In this document: positions 23,803 through 36,003 of the stretch, piece after piece | Layout of the letters: the number at the start of each line of letters is the position of its first letter | Position numbering within the stretch: the first letter of the stretch is position 1 | Source of the DNA: Ottelia alismoides | Lineage: Eukaryota; Streptophyta; Magnoliopsida; Alismatales; Hydrocharitaceae | NCBI GenBank assembly: GCA_037367405.1 | Contig: JAZKJV010001870.1 | Location: forward strand, 930,001-994,000 | Direction: 5' to 3' | Length of the DNA: 64,000 bases | Position numbers and translations under genes: made by a program | The notes under the pieces: model-generated | What the model was told of the DNA's origin: nothing | Seen by the model: the letters and a program-made list of their open reading frames with translations, nothing else | Databases searched by the model: none

Positions 23803-24775
23803 TTCTACCTTCCTTTGATCTCCTATACTCTATGGATCTGATAATATCTCAGTGACAACCCATAGTGACTTATTCTTAATCTCAACATGTAAATGGCATA
23901 GTTTTTCATAAACGAGATGAAAGGGAGATGTACCTAAAGGAGTCCTGAAGGAAGTCTGATATGCCCACAAGATCGATTCCAAAAGTTGTGACTAATCCTT
24001 TCGATCTGGGTAGACTACCTTCTGCAGTATCATCTTGATCTCCATGTTCGATACTTCAGCAAGACCATTGGTCTGAGGATGATATGGAGTGGCTACACGA
24101 TGGTCTATGCTGAACTCGTTAGTAAGGCCTTTACCTTGTCGTTGATAAAATGAGACCCCCATCAGATATCAATACTCTAGGCACCTCGAACCGTGAAATG
24201 ATATTTTTCCAAAAAAGTCTGCAAATAGTCTGAGCATCTGCAGTTCGGGTGGGGATAGCCTTAATCCAACAACTTACATAGTCACTAGCCAACAGAATGT
24301 ACTCGAATCCCTGACTCTTAGGGAGTGGACCCATGAAATCAATGCCCCATGCATCAAAGACCTCACAGAAGTGAATGGGCTGCATCGACATCATATCGTA
24401 CTGTCCACAAGTGCCCATCCTCTGACAGTCAGTCCACCTCTTCATGAATTCATCAGAATCCTTGAAAAGGGTAGGCCACCATAGGCCAGATTGGAGCACT
24501 TTCTGTGTTGTTCTCCTCTGAGAATGATGTCCTCCTAACTTAAGCTTGTAGCAGTAAGTGAGGAGGCTGTGGTGCTCCTCCTGAGGAATGCACCGACGCC
24601 AGACACTATCCCCTACTTCATGATAAAGGATGGGATCCTCCTAATGGTAAGACTTGGCCCTCGCAAGGAAGGTCTCAAGTAGCTATATGGGCCAACCTTG
24701 TGGAACTTTCTTGGCGATGAGATAGTTAATAATGTCGGCTTACCATAGGAGTAAGGCGAAATCAAGGATCACCTC
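23803..24775 (-). pseudogene. pol: E3 integrase catalytic core, split by E4
   Basis: The best frame (24131-24499) includes the end of the zinc-binding region and the core: [36 protein letters not shown] and VLISDGG. These hold the first two acidic catalytic residues (D in GIDF, D in ISDGG). The frame breaks before the conserved glutamate, and the following sequence to 23803 is shifted and interrupted. At 24775 the gene is interrupted by E4; the coding order resumes at 53914, where the sequence aligns with the corresponding section of E5 near 42322. Confidence 0.9.
24771..24775. other. E4 target-site duplication, left copy (ACCTC)
   Basis: ACCTC directly before the LTR start at 24776. The identical 5 bp follows the other LTR at 53909-53913. 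Removing one copy plus the element restores the alignment of E3 pol with E5 pol, which confirms both borders. Confidence 0.93.
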
Positions 24776-27310
24776 TGCTGGATATGCGAGCCCACGAAGA
24801 GCCATTATGCAATAAATGTTATTGCAAATATCATTCCCTCATCTGAAATGAAGAATAAATAATTTACATAATAGGTCCCTTAGTATAATTAGGGTTATGT
24901 ACCATGGCCATCTTGATGATCATACAGCTGTTGATTCAACCGTTGAATCATAGAGGCTGGTGCTTGGATGAATATCTAAAGAGTTAGACTGGGGACTCAT
25001 CAAGCACCGCCAAATGATTGTTAAGAGATGATCTCCAGCCTGAGTAGGAGATGGCAATCCTTATCTCTAAAGGCTGATATCTGACCGACCTCGTGATGCA
25101 AGTCCTCTGCATATGAATAGAGATTCGGAGGTGTCAGATTAGTTAGGTCAAAGAGTTGACTTAATGAGATCGAGATAACCAAAGTCCTATATGTGTTACT
25201 ATATGTTTGAGTATGTACATTTGGCAGACCAATAGGTTGATGACCTAACCAAGGTCTATACACCGGCGCGTTGGTGTACATATAAGGGCATATGAGTAAT
25301 ACGATCTCTCAAAGGGATCATACAAGTTCAGTTACTGAACCGGAAGACATGAGCTCACTCATGAGATATTGGGAAGAATCAAATTCCGTGCGCACGGTCG
25401 TCTCTCTTTGGAAGCTTGACTGAATTTGTAGGTTTGATATATAATTTTGGAAAGTATATGATCAAGACCTAGGTATGATATACGCTTTTGGAAAGTGTAT
25501 GATTGATACCGACTCCCAATGATCGAATGAGAAACTTACTGATAAAACCATGAAGTAGACAGTATAAAGTTGATCCAATACTGCGGGTTTAATCTGAGTC
25601 TTCCAGTATGCAGGATGTACAGGTATTGGGAATACCTGAGGGTGTTGTGATCATAAACGATTGTATAACCATGACGCTTCCATTCCTAGTGAGTGATGAA
25701 ACGGGTCTGGATTTTAGTGACTCCTCTCAGTAGAGAAGTAATCTGATCTTGGTCCAAATGTTGGACATTAATCTGAATGTGATTTGGATGCAATGAGAAG
25801 ATTAGATTTGCGGTCTTGATTTAATCAAGCATCTATGGGAGGCCCGTGATCTGGATTTGAGATACGATCTCAATATCCAAGTCACTATACGTGGAACAAT
25901 ACAATCGCCCTGTCCTTATCTCCATATATTCGGAGAAAGCGCATTATCCTTGAAAGAGTTCCGGATAATTTCATTGTTGATATATGTATCCGAGCATTAA
26001 GAAAAAAATAATTAAATGTGATTTAATTATCACGAGTAATATGAATTCGATTCATATTATAAAGAGAGTTATCTTAGATAATTAAATGAGATTTGATTAT
26101 CAAAGATGTGAATAATGTGAATGCGATTCATATTATTTGGGCATACGAGAATAGAGATCCAAGATGATTAAATGTGATTTAACTATCATGGATGTGAATA
26201 ATGTGGATAGCAATATCCATATTAGTCATATATATTATAAATGTGATTTATAATATATAAGAGAGAGCTATTTGTAATTTAAATTTGTTAATTAACCAAT
26301 TCACATTGGACAATTAATTGAAAATGTAATTCACATTTTATTTTGGGTTGTGAATGTGATTCACAATTTTCCAATGACAAGATTGCAATATTCACAAAAT
26401 AATTATGAATTATTTTTGTAGAATAATTTACAACAATTGTTGTTGTAAATTTTGGAGATTTCAATGGAACAATGAAATCTCATGAGATTGCATGAGATTG
26501 CCACCAAATCCAATATTATGGAAGGAGGCAATCTTCATTCCAAAATCTCCATGCTTGATTGATTTAATTTGGGATTGATTTATATTCATTTATTAATATA
26601 GCTTTAATCTAAATTAAATTAATTGTTGTTGGTTTTTACCAACACAAATCTTAGCTATTAAAAGAAACACAAATCAATGAGAACCATTGGATTTGTGTTA
26701 CCCATGGATTGAGATCCGTGGATCCCAAAATATTATAAAAGGTGAGGCACCCCATTGCTCTTCTTTACACATAAGAGAACATAAGTCTCTGTCTATTTCT
26801 CTCTACATGCCTCCTCTCTCCTCCTCTCTCATGGTCGTCCACCATGGATGCCATGGAGAGAGTCTCCATTGTCGCAGCGTCGTCCTTATGCTGCCCGATG
26901 GTTTGCTCGTGGAACTCCGTCTACTTTGGTGCACCTCACTCGTGAAGAAGACGTCGGATCTCGTGTGCCTAGATCAGGAGATCCGCTGCTTGGATCATCA
27001 ACATAGATTGCGAGAAGTACACGGTTCATCCCCGCGCTCGCAAGCGTCTCCTCCGTCGGATCAGACTTGAGACAAGAGGTCTCTTCGTTTAGAGACTCGA
27101 TCACAACCACGCTTCAAGAGACAATCCTATTACTTGTTTGTGATTTAGACGAAACGATCCGAGAAGTGTTCTTGGATCATGTGGTTTCGTCGCATAAAAA
27201 AATTTAATTTCCGCTGCATAGAACAACTAGTCCGACTAGTCATTCTTCATCGTATTCGATACGATGCTCACACTGACGTGATGTGCTTGAGGATCTAACC
27301 ATATCCTTCA
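24776..27310 (+). repeat. E4 5' LTR (2.5 kb)
   Basis: TG...CA ends (TGCTGGATATG ... ATCCTTCA) followed by AG and the PBS. It matches 32488-32827 plus 51653-53908 with scattered differences. Relative to the 3' copy it lacks about 52 bp near 25190 (CCTATATG/TGTTAC here versus extra sequence at 51726-51777). A TATA box lies at 26734, about 580 bp before the LTR end. The 26000-26650 part is rich in AAATGTGATTTAATTATC-like repeats. Confidence 0.93.
26734..26740 (+). promoter_or_regulatory. E4 5' LTR TATA box
   Basis: TATAAAA in the context TATTATAAAAGG, followed by a CT-rich leader. The same motif is at 53334-53340 in the 3' LTR. It is the likely promoter for the element transcript, placing R/U5 after about 26765. 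Confidence 0.7.
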
Positions 27311-27312
27311 AG

Positions 27313-27324
27313 TGGTATCAGAGG
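27313..27324 (+). other. E4 primer-binding site (tRNA-iMet type)
   Basis: TGGTATCAGAGG, 2 nt after the LTR end. The usual plant copia site is TGGTATCAGAGC, complementary to the 3' end of initiator tRNA-Met; here position 12 differs. It is diagnostic for a plus-strand copia-type element. Confidence 0.88.
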
Positions 27325-30300
27325 CAGGTTGGTGGTTTTGGATACGATCCATAAATCGAGGATGACTTGGGTTCGTTAGGGTTTGCGAAAGTTTTCTTGC
27401 ATTTCATTTTCGCATCTCTATTTTGAGATTATTTTCGGCACTGTTTAAATTATTTAAATACGAAAATAATAATTGGATTTTGTTCCCCATTAAATAAGGA
27501 AACTATAAGATCTGAGTTTACGTGATTTCGATTCTGTTTGCTCAAGATATGCTCATTTTAGTGAACATGTATCCACAGTTTCGGGGACTGCGAATCTCAA
27601 CGTAATTAAGATGTTAATTGCGGATTTGAAACATCTTGAAATGCGTGCAAATTATTTAGGTTCTGTTGTAAATCAAATTAGCAAACTTTAGGAACTTACT
27701 TTGCTTAATTTGGATTTAAATTAATTGAGACATAGTATTTTTAGTAAGTGAGGGTCACTGCTGGAAATACTTTCCTAATCAAGAACCTATTGATTGTCAT
27801 TTAATCAATTAGTGAAATTAAATTGTTTAATTTCCTGGAATAATTGTGCATAAATATTTGTGAAATATTTGATGATAATTATTTCCTTAAATGACATTGC
27901 CTTAACCAATATTTGATTAGATGTGATCTAGATCACTAATTGGTTACATTATCTACATGATCTACATTTCAACAAACATGTTGCTTGAATAGGATTTGGG
28001 ATTTGTTTAGCAAATCTCATTATAATGTTCATCAAAATTGTTTTGATTATTATTATATGGTATAATTTCGGTTGAAGAACCGATGATCATCTCAAGTACA
28101 AAGTGATCTATTTTGCATTATCCTTTCTTGAGGTGGATATGGTGTCTAGTCGGAGAGCATTGGGGTAGCGGGTTGCAACGTATGTGGTCCGTCCCACTCT
28201 CGTCGAACTAGCCATGACAGCGGGTAGGGTTAGTATAATGCTTAAGAAATCATGATGTATTTCTAATTATTAAAATTCAAAATAATACGTATTTGAGATA
28301 ATACCATAATTCAAGTAACAATAAAATGTTTGTTGGATATTAATTGGATGATTAATTTAATATGATTAGACTAATTGGAATCCAATTAAAATTAAAACAC
28401 TCTATTATGAATAGAGATGTTATTTCCCTTGGAAGAATTAATCATAATGAATATGATTCATAATGATTAATTAAAATTTGAATATGATATGGAGGATCAC
28501 ATAAGTGGCATCCATGGTTTCCCGTCAAGGCGGAGGGTTCCGTCGCTAGGGATCGTATGCTGGAGACGCCTGTCCGAAGTGACAACTTCTGTATGCAAGC
28601 ACATCTGGATCGGGCTCTTCGCTTCTCGAAAGAGTAAGGACGTATGCGTAGTGACCCCAATATCGGGTCCTCATATTATTGGGGTGATATTGGATTGCGC
28701 ATAGCGAGTTATATTCCTGTTGACGGTTGGTTCAATTAATGACGGGTCAACATCGCCTTAGGGGTGGCGGGCCCAGGTGTTAAAGACCGAATTGGGAGAT
28801 GCAAGTTGGACTTGCAAGGCGGAATGTGTTCCCGCTTCTTTTTATCCAAGTTGTAGGTTCTCATATTATTGGGATGCAACAACGATAAGGAAGGAGATCC
28901 CAGATCTTGCTTGAGATATAATGGTAAGTATATCTCTTACATTGAAAGTGATTAAGGGAATGAACTTTCAGTGTTGACAAGGCAAGACAACTTTGATATA
29001 AAATCCCTAAATCAAAGTGAAATATGTATATATATATATATAAATATATGCACTTATGTAAATTTCTTATTTCAGATAATCCTTCATTAAATCCACTGAA
29101 TGTTATACTCATTAATAACCAGTAAAATATCATGAATTGGATTCATGATCCAGATATTGTACTTGCAGTTGGACACATAATGTATGTGATTGCAATGTGC
29201 AAGTTTCCTCATAATAATGACGAATGACAATTAAATAGATAATAGGACTACAACCCTAGGATTTGTATGTCTCTGTAGTCTTGATCTCATCGGATGTACT
29301 TTGGAAGTGACATGTCGATGATAATCATAACTGTCAATTAATCCTTATAAAATCTAAGAAGATGTTCCGGCATACATATGTGCTCTCAACATTTAATCAT
29401 GAATGACATGGTTCTCTGCATCATACAGAATGGTGGCTCTATAAGAGATGATGTATCCAAAATGTTTGAATACCTACCTAAACCAATATTTCAAGAGTTT
29501 AGATGGATGTAGATACGATGAGTGTCATCATTCTACTGTCTATACTCTAGTCATTCATGAAGCTTCATAATATTCATATTGTATGAATTTAGTAAAGCAT
29601 ATATAAATGTTGAAATGCTCTTACATTGAATTCTTTTGAATTTAACGTAAGAGATCCTTAGTCTTAAGCAACGGTTGCTTATAGATGAAGGGAGCGCAAC
29701 GGAAGCATGGGTCAGACCCGAGTAAGAAGGAAAGTCAAAGAGTTGACCTACTTCTGTGACTTTCATATGGCATCCAGATAGTTGGATGAATGCCAATACT
29801 GCAATGAGTCGATGTACTATCTAGGATCCTTAGTGAAGGACTCAGATAGAGCATCAGAATAATCTACATATAATCATTGACTTTGACTTACTTATTTGAT
29901 AAGATAAAGTCTAATAATTGTATCTCAATCTTCTAACAACACTTGCAATAGGTTTCATATGTTTTAGAAGACTGGAAAATTTGATCTTAAGGTTTATAGT
30001 TATCCACATGGATATTGATGCAATTGTTGCAACAATCTCTGTTGGATTGATAGACTTGTTAATTTCAGTGGGAGAGCCCGTAGTCTTAGAGAATGTCTCT
30101 ATGACCTAGATATAAGAATACACTCATTGTTTGTTTCTAAATGTTGGAAATAAACATGAATTCTAAGAGAAAACTATCATAAAGAGTTATGATGGATATA
30201 TTTCAGATAGTAATCTAATATTTAGTGGGCTCCACTAAATTAGAAAATTGATGAATGGTTCATTAACATTTCTAAATACTAAAATTAAACCTTAAGATCA

Positions 30301-30340
30301 ATAGGAGGATGAAGATCATTTGACAATGATCTAGCATCAA
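27325..30340 (+). mobile_element. E4 leader and gag-position sequence, no intact gene
   Basis: Three kilobases after the PBS with no recognisable gag in any frame. 28490-28860 is less AT-rich and may be a captured or structured segment, but it carries no long frame. 28861 starts with TCTCATATTATTGGG, a near-repeat of 28668 (CCTCATATTATTGGGG). Parts between 29150 and 30340 probably derive from gag and early pol but are too decayed to prove. Confidence 0.55.
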
Positions 30341-30349
30341 GCCTTGAAC

Positions 30350-30700
30350 ATTTATCTATTGATTTGATCAATAGACTAGTAAGAGATGAAAATTTAGAAT
30401 GTCTAAAATTTCAAAACTTACATACTTATGAATATTGTATTCAAAGTAAAATGTTCAATACACCCTTCTTGGGGAATGGTGTAAGATGTCAAGGTATTCA
30501 AGATCTCATACATATTGATGTATGTAGATCATCTATATCATAGTAAACATTATGGATATGTGATATCTATTGATGATTATGTATGATATGAGATTTCTTC
30601 TCTTCACCTAAAGAAACCTTTGAAATGTTCAAAGATTTCATTATTTTGATTTACAACCAAAGTTTAAAGGAAGATAAAATGGATTTGATCTAATCTAGGT
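30350..30700 (+). pseudogene. pol: E4 GAG-pre-integrase / integrase remnant (copia pol)
   Basis: A translated frame includes C-I-Q-S-K-M-F-N-T-P-F and then LIHIDVC near 30505-30530, matching the copia order of pre-integrase motif and LxHxDVCGP at the integrase start. YGYVISIDDY at about 30550-30580 matches the FIDDYSRYGYVY block. Stop codons interrupt both blocks. Confidence 0.75.
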
Positions 30701-31199
30701 AGCCTGTACCTGTTAGATGAATTCAAAGGATACCTTATGAAGATATGAATATCATTTCTATCTCAATCCTCCTAACACACCTTAACTCAATAGAGTTATA
30801 GGGAGATACAATTGGATCATGTGTGACATGATCTTATCAATGATGAATTTTAGCATAATTATCCCTTAGTTTCCAGGTATATATATGTAGTAGAGACTAC
30901 AATGCATATCATTAATAAAGTTCCATGCATAAGCTGGAATTTAGCACTTGAGAGTGCTGCTTCATTAGGAAAATAAAGGATGGTATTGGATACCTACCTT
31001 ATGACCTTGAGATTCCTAAAATATCTCATCTCTCAGAATGTGATTCTTAGAGGTTGAGACTCTTGAGAATCAAGATGAAAATGAAGTGTAGGAACTCATT
31101 TAATCTTGAGAAGATAATGAGGCTCCTGAAATTGGAAACTAAAAGGACAATTAAATATGAAACACTAATACCTCTTCAAATGAGTTTGATGATGTATTC

Positions 31200-31665
31200 C
31201 ATGTGTCAGTTAAGTCTGACAATGATCGAATTTCATGTGCTGTAACTTCTGAAGATCACGACATGGAAAGATGGATGTTAGCAATAAAGTCTAAAGTAGA
31301 CTTCATATACAAGTGTTGTATATGGACCCTCGAGGATCTACCTATACGGGTAAGACCCATAAAGGTGTAAATGAATCTTCAAGAGAAAGAAGTCAAGATT
31401 GCATTTCTCTATGAATACCTCTCTGAGGAATTCACATGAAGTAGCCCCAGGGCTTCATGGTTGAGAAAAGCAAGGTGTGAAAGCTAAGGAATCCATCTAT
31501 GGACTCAAATAAGCTTCTTTAAGTTGGACCATAAGATTTGATGAAATTATAAGTGTTATGATTTCAGATATAATCTGGATGAGCCATGTGAAGCTTAGTG
31601 GGAGTGCCTTTGTGTTCATCATGCTAAATGTAGATGATATCCTAATCATTTAAAATGATAAGGAT
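31200..31665 (+). pseudogene. pol: E4 reverse transcriptase remnant (copia pol)
   Basis: Around 31240-31350 the frame TSEDHDMERWMLAIKSKVDFIYKCCIWTLEDLP matches the start of copia RT (E-W-x-A-M-K-S-E-M-x-S-M ... WTLVDLP). Around 31395-31510 it reads KIAFLYEYLSEEF and, after stops, GIHLWTQ (frame-shifted SIYGLKQ). Near 31615-31650 FIMLNVDDILI carries the catalytic motif, NVDD in place of the usual YVDD. Multiple stops make it non-functional. Confidence 0.82.
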
Positions 31666-32487
31666 AATAATGATAAGTGTTTTCCAATCTGTTGTTCCAT
31701 AACTTGAGATATGATCTCAAGGATACCTCTTGGATCTTAGTTTTGAAGGTGTTCATACACATAGAGAAGAGGTTATTGGGGACTATCACATTAATGGTAC
31801 ACCTTGGACATATTCCATTTTTTTGGAAAAATCCAAGAAAGACTTCCATCCCTTAAAATGTGGTACTGACCTATCTAAAGGGATAGCACCTCAAAGAGTT
31901 GAGGAAGTGAATGCTAGATCTGTTTGCACTTGTGCATCAGTTACAAGAAGCTGAGTGTATGCTAGATGTGTACAAAAGCCAGATATCTGCCATGCAGTGG
32001 GAGTAGTAAAGTGTTACTAATCCTACTATGGAGGGAAAATACTTGATTGCAGTAATAACAAAATCTTCATAGATGACAAGATTTTTGAGATAGTAATCTC
32101 AAAGTCTTATCTTCAAAAACTTAAGACTTTATAGATAGAGATCTAAAAGGTCTTAACCCTGGATACCTTAAGAGATAGTGATCTCCAGGAATAAGGGTAT
32201 TCTGATAAGGATTATGGAAATATTGGTTATGATAACTGTTAAGCTGTAGTGTCAAGGACACTCTAACTAACAAGATTGAGTATTATTTGCATAAGATGCA
32301 ACATTCGCATTAGATGTGAGCACTATTACTGGGGATATTCAAGTGCCGTAAAAGGACTTGGCGTAGTCTCACGGGAACAGAGTGACAGATCAACTTACCT
32401 AGCTATTTTCTAAATAGGCTATGATTTTCACATGAGTGTGGGTTTAAATGATTAGCCCATTAATGGCTCTTTGGGCTAGTGGGAGAT
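31666..32487 (+). mobile_element. E4 RNase H-side remnant and PPT
   Basis: Sequence after the RT motif with no intact frame; by position it derives from the RNase H end of pol. The polypurine tract is near 32478-32487 (AGTGGGAGATT), directly before the LTR start TGTTGG at 32488, in the form common to plant copia elements. Confidence 0.7.
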
Positions 32488-32827
32488 TGTTGGACATGCG
32501 AGCCCACGGCGAGCCATTATGCAATAAATGTTATTGCAAATATCATTCCCTAATCTGAAATGAAGAAAAAATAATTTGCATAATAGGTCCCTTAGTACAA
32601 TTAGAGTTATGTACCATGGCCATCTTGATGATCATACAACTGTTGATTCAACTGTTGAATCATAGAGGCTGGTGCTTGGATGAATATATAAAGAGTTAGA
32701 TTGGGGACTCATCAAGCACCGTCAAATGATTATTAAGAGATGATCTCCAGCCTGAGTAGGAGATGGCAATCCTTATCTCTAAAGGCTGATATCTTACCGA
32801 CCTCATGATGCAGGTCCTCTGCATATG
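32488..32827 (+). repeat. E4 3' LTR, left part
   Basis: First 340 bp of the 3' LTR (TGTTGGACATG...), matching 24776-25113 of the 5' LTR with a few substitutions. It is interrupted at the sequence CTCTGCATATG by E5; the last five bases, ATATG (32823-32827), are the left target duplication. Confidence 0.93.
32823..32827. other. E5 target-site duplication, left copy (ATATG)
   Basis: ATATG immediately before the E5 end at 32828. The same five bases follow the other end at 51648-51652. The uninterrupted site is seen in the E4 5' LTR at about 25111 (GCATATGAATAG), which confirms that one ATATG was original. Confidence 0.93.
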
Positions 32828-34449
32828 TGATGAATCCACGATTCATCATCTCAATATCTTGATCTTAACAAAATCCCCGAGTAAAATCCCATAAAAATAT
32901 CCATAAAATCAATAAATTAACAAAACGACTCTTGTAAATAAAACACACTAATTAATGTATATTATATTGTACAAAATAATTTAACAATAAAAAGCCACAA
33001 AAATAACGGAGTTTTTCACCTGTAAATAGCCCAAAATTTCATGTATTTTTAATAAATTCATTTCAACTCCTTTTTGGCTAATTCTTTCTCCAAAGTGTTC
33101 ATATAAATGTATATAAAAATACAAAACAAATTTTACCTCAAATAAATGCTCCTAGATCCCAAAGAGAAAAAGCCGTAAAAACCAACTTCTAAGCCAAATT
33201 ACCGCTCCGTATGAACTCCAAATTCACCAAAACTCACTTTTAAAGTTCAAGTTAGAAAATTATCTATCCAACGGAAGTGGTTTCATTAAAATCGGAGCTC
33301 ATTTGTAAAAGTTGGGTTTTGGGACCTAGATGTACATTGTATATTATGTACATATTCATTCCTTCTTCATTTTTTATTACTAAAAATACAAAAATATCAT
33401 GATTGTGTTGTATTTTAATTGTAGTATTTTATTGTATTTTGCCATTGTAAATATCTCTTATTAAAAAGACAAAAAATACATATTAGAAAAGTAAAAAAAA
33501 TGCGTACATGTTGTTTGTCTTCCCTTGTAAATTCTCCACTATTTATTTTCTTCTTTTTTATTCTATTGTAATTAAAGTAGCCAACTTTATTTCATTTATT
33601 TATTTAATTTTCGTTCTCTACAATAACCACCATTCAACTCTTTACCACCAACCTCCATTCAACTCCACCATTTTTTAAACCTCCCATTCAACTCCATTAA
33701 TAATATAACCTCCCACCACTTTAATAAAATCTCATTTCATCTTCTTTATATACACTCCATCCTCCTCAATTTGCACTTGATCCATCTTTATGTGAGGAGA
33801 GCCTAGTTCCCTGAGTTGAATCGGTGACAGCGACGCAACCGCGGTCGAGCGACGACGACCCTCTCTCCGGTGAGATCCGTTGGTTTTTTTGACCAACACC
33901 GCAACCGCAACCGCGCGCTGCTTGAGCTCATCGCACGCCGGCGATTTGAGCGAAGACCGTGCTCACGAGAGCACTCCATAGGCGCCCGCATTCATCGTAG
34001 GTAATTTTAGTTCATCTTGTCTTCATTTTTATCTTTGTAATTTTTTTAGTCCATCATATCACCACTCACCATCCTTCATTTGTTTATATATCTTTATCTT
34101 TATCACCATCATCATCATATCATTTCCATCCCCCTTCTTTTTGTGTACTTATATCCTGTCTAAAGAAAATTAAAAAAAGAAAAAAAATTAAAACAAAAAA
34201 AGATCCCTTTTATTACAGCAGAAAATTAAAAAAAATAAAAAAACAAAAAATACACGCAGCAGCGGTGGGGGGAAGTTCCCACCGCCGCCGCCCAACCATC
34301 ACCGGCCTCCGCCCCAGTCGGCCGCGGCCCCTTGCGCCGTGCTACAGAGGCCTTCGGACCGGTCACCTCCTCCATTCCTTCCGCCCCAAGCGACAACCAA
34401 GCCGACCTCGCCGCTGACCGACCTTCCCTACCTCTCACCGTCGTCCCCG
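32828..34449 (+). repeat. E5 LTR copy A, first 1.6 kb, plus orientation
   Basis: Starts at the U3 end and follows LTR copy B (36004 onward) and the reverse complement of the 5' LTR (51647 leftward) with few differences. It stops within ACCGTCGTCCCCG, where copy B continues CTTGCG but copy A switches to the complement of a PBS. It has its own TATA box (33745-33752) pointing right, and a GC-rich end (34260-34449). Confidence 0.93.
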
Positions 34450-34581
34450 GCAACGGCGCCATCTGACGAGTCGCTAAATACGATGATTAATTTGTGTTTG
34501 TTGTGGTACGTGTACTTAGCTATTTGGTCAGAACCGAGAGAAGGATCTCCGTGAAGAGTGTCTCGACTTAATTTATATCCC
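34444..34581 (-). repeat. E5 misplaced PBS plus LTR U5 end (minus orientation)
   Basis: 34444-34461 read on the minus strand is TGGCGCCGTTGCCGGGGA, a perfect tRNA-Asp site, whereas the PBS of the element body (48686-48703) has two mismatches. It is followed by the 2-nt spacer and about 118 bp of LTR U5 end (34464-34581), matching 48706-48823. Its first 6 bases (TCCCCG) are shared with LTR copy A at the junction. On the other side the LTR piece is fused to an A-rich start of the spacer arm at about 34582. Confidence 0.93.
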
Positions 34582-36003
34582 AGGAAAAAAATTTCAAAAA
34601 AATGTGTGTCCTTTCTTATTTATCTATATTTTTCAAAAAAAAATAAAGATAAAAAACACCTTTGTAAAAAAAACTTTTTCAAAGAAAAAAAACTTTTTGA
34701 AATTTTTTTTTCTGAAACTTTAAAAAAAATCACAAAAAAACTAACTAATAAGTTGGTTTAACCCCTGACACATTCACTTTCACACAAGACTAGTGATGTT
34801 CAAGAACACTTGGTTTATGAGCTCTTGAGATTTTGAGTTAACCAGCCTTAGTCATTAGGGTCTTGGACTTAACTATTCACATTTCCCTAGTTTGAAAGAT
34901 TTGTGTGCTATATTGCATGCTTAGTCTCTACCTTAAGAATATGATCAACACCTCACATACACGACTGCAATTATGATGAGATGAGTTGAAATTTCACTTG
35001 AGGATCTGGGATGGGGGATTTGAGTTTGGACTTGATTTGATGATGCTCGAGGATGGGATAAAATCAATGAAGGCTTCATGAAACCTGGGTGTCAGCATTT
35101 TTTAGCCAGTATGAGAACATGGTTCTTGTACTATCTCTTGACATTTACCTATGTGCCAAGGTGTGATAAAATTAAAAAATGTTGATCAGTGTGCGCCAAC
35201 TCTTGGTAAAAGCAGTGGAGCTAGCCAAAATACTACAAAGCAATGAAAATGTCAAAGAAAAGCTCTCATTCCACAAAGTCAATTATCAAAAGAGCTTTCA
35301 CCAATGGCGAGCGCTCCCAACCATTTCAAAGTGTCCACTTGGACCACCGCTATTAGGACCAGGAGTCGGGCTTGCACCAAAAAAGGGCTCTGCATCGTAA
35401 ATGCTACAAGTCTGGGTGTAGAAGGTATAATAGATAGTCAAAAAAGGCACTCCCCGGTGTACTCCCATGAAAACAAGTGCAGATGGCTCCAACTTCTCTT
35501 GACGGACGCACTGATCAACACCAAAAAAAAATACGTTGAGTAATAAGGCACTTGAGAGGATCCTTGTTCCAATGAGAGGGAGAGAAGAAATGACACAATC
35601 CTATGCCTTCAATCAAATGGCCTTCCATCTACACTTTTAAGTCTGACAACTAAAGAGACGGTGAATTGGATGCAAGAAATGATTTATTCCCTAGTGTTGA
35701 GGATCGGGTCCTTAGGAGAGTCTCTTGGACTGGAACCTTGGGTGACGTTGTGACTCTACTCTTGTAACTGCGGTCAACACTTAAAGTCATATCCCTACTA
35801 TATATGTATACAAAGAGAGTCTGATGATTAGGTAAATTGGATACCTTTTGACTAGAGCTTGGTTCAGCTTAGAATTTTAGGATTTCTAAAACCGAGAGTT
35901 CTTGAACGGATCAAGTCTTGTATTCACATGCACAGTCAGGGGTTAATCCAACTTATTCATTCTTTATTTGCTCTAGGACTAGCAAAGTTTAAGTATAGGT
36001 GGG
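34582..36003 (+). repeat. E5 3' spacer, left inverted arm
   Basis: 1.42 kb that is the near-identical reverse complement of 39119-40516. Order: poly-A and TTTTTGAAA tract (34582-34760), a non-coding middle with a 73-codon frame at 35179, then ACTAGCAAAGTTTAAGTATAGGTGGG, the PPT, just before an LTR start at 36004. The 73-codon frame is also kept in the other arm but shows no recognisable motif. Confidence 0.95.

Noticed and set aside
28442..28860. Host gene exon in the E4 leader
   Set aside because: Less AT-rich than its surroundings, but the frames are about 70 codons without motifs, and the region lies inside a bounded copia element.
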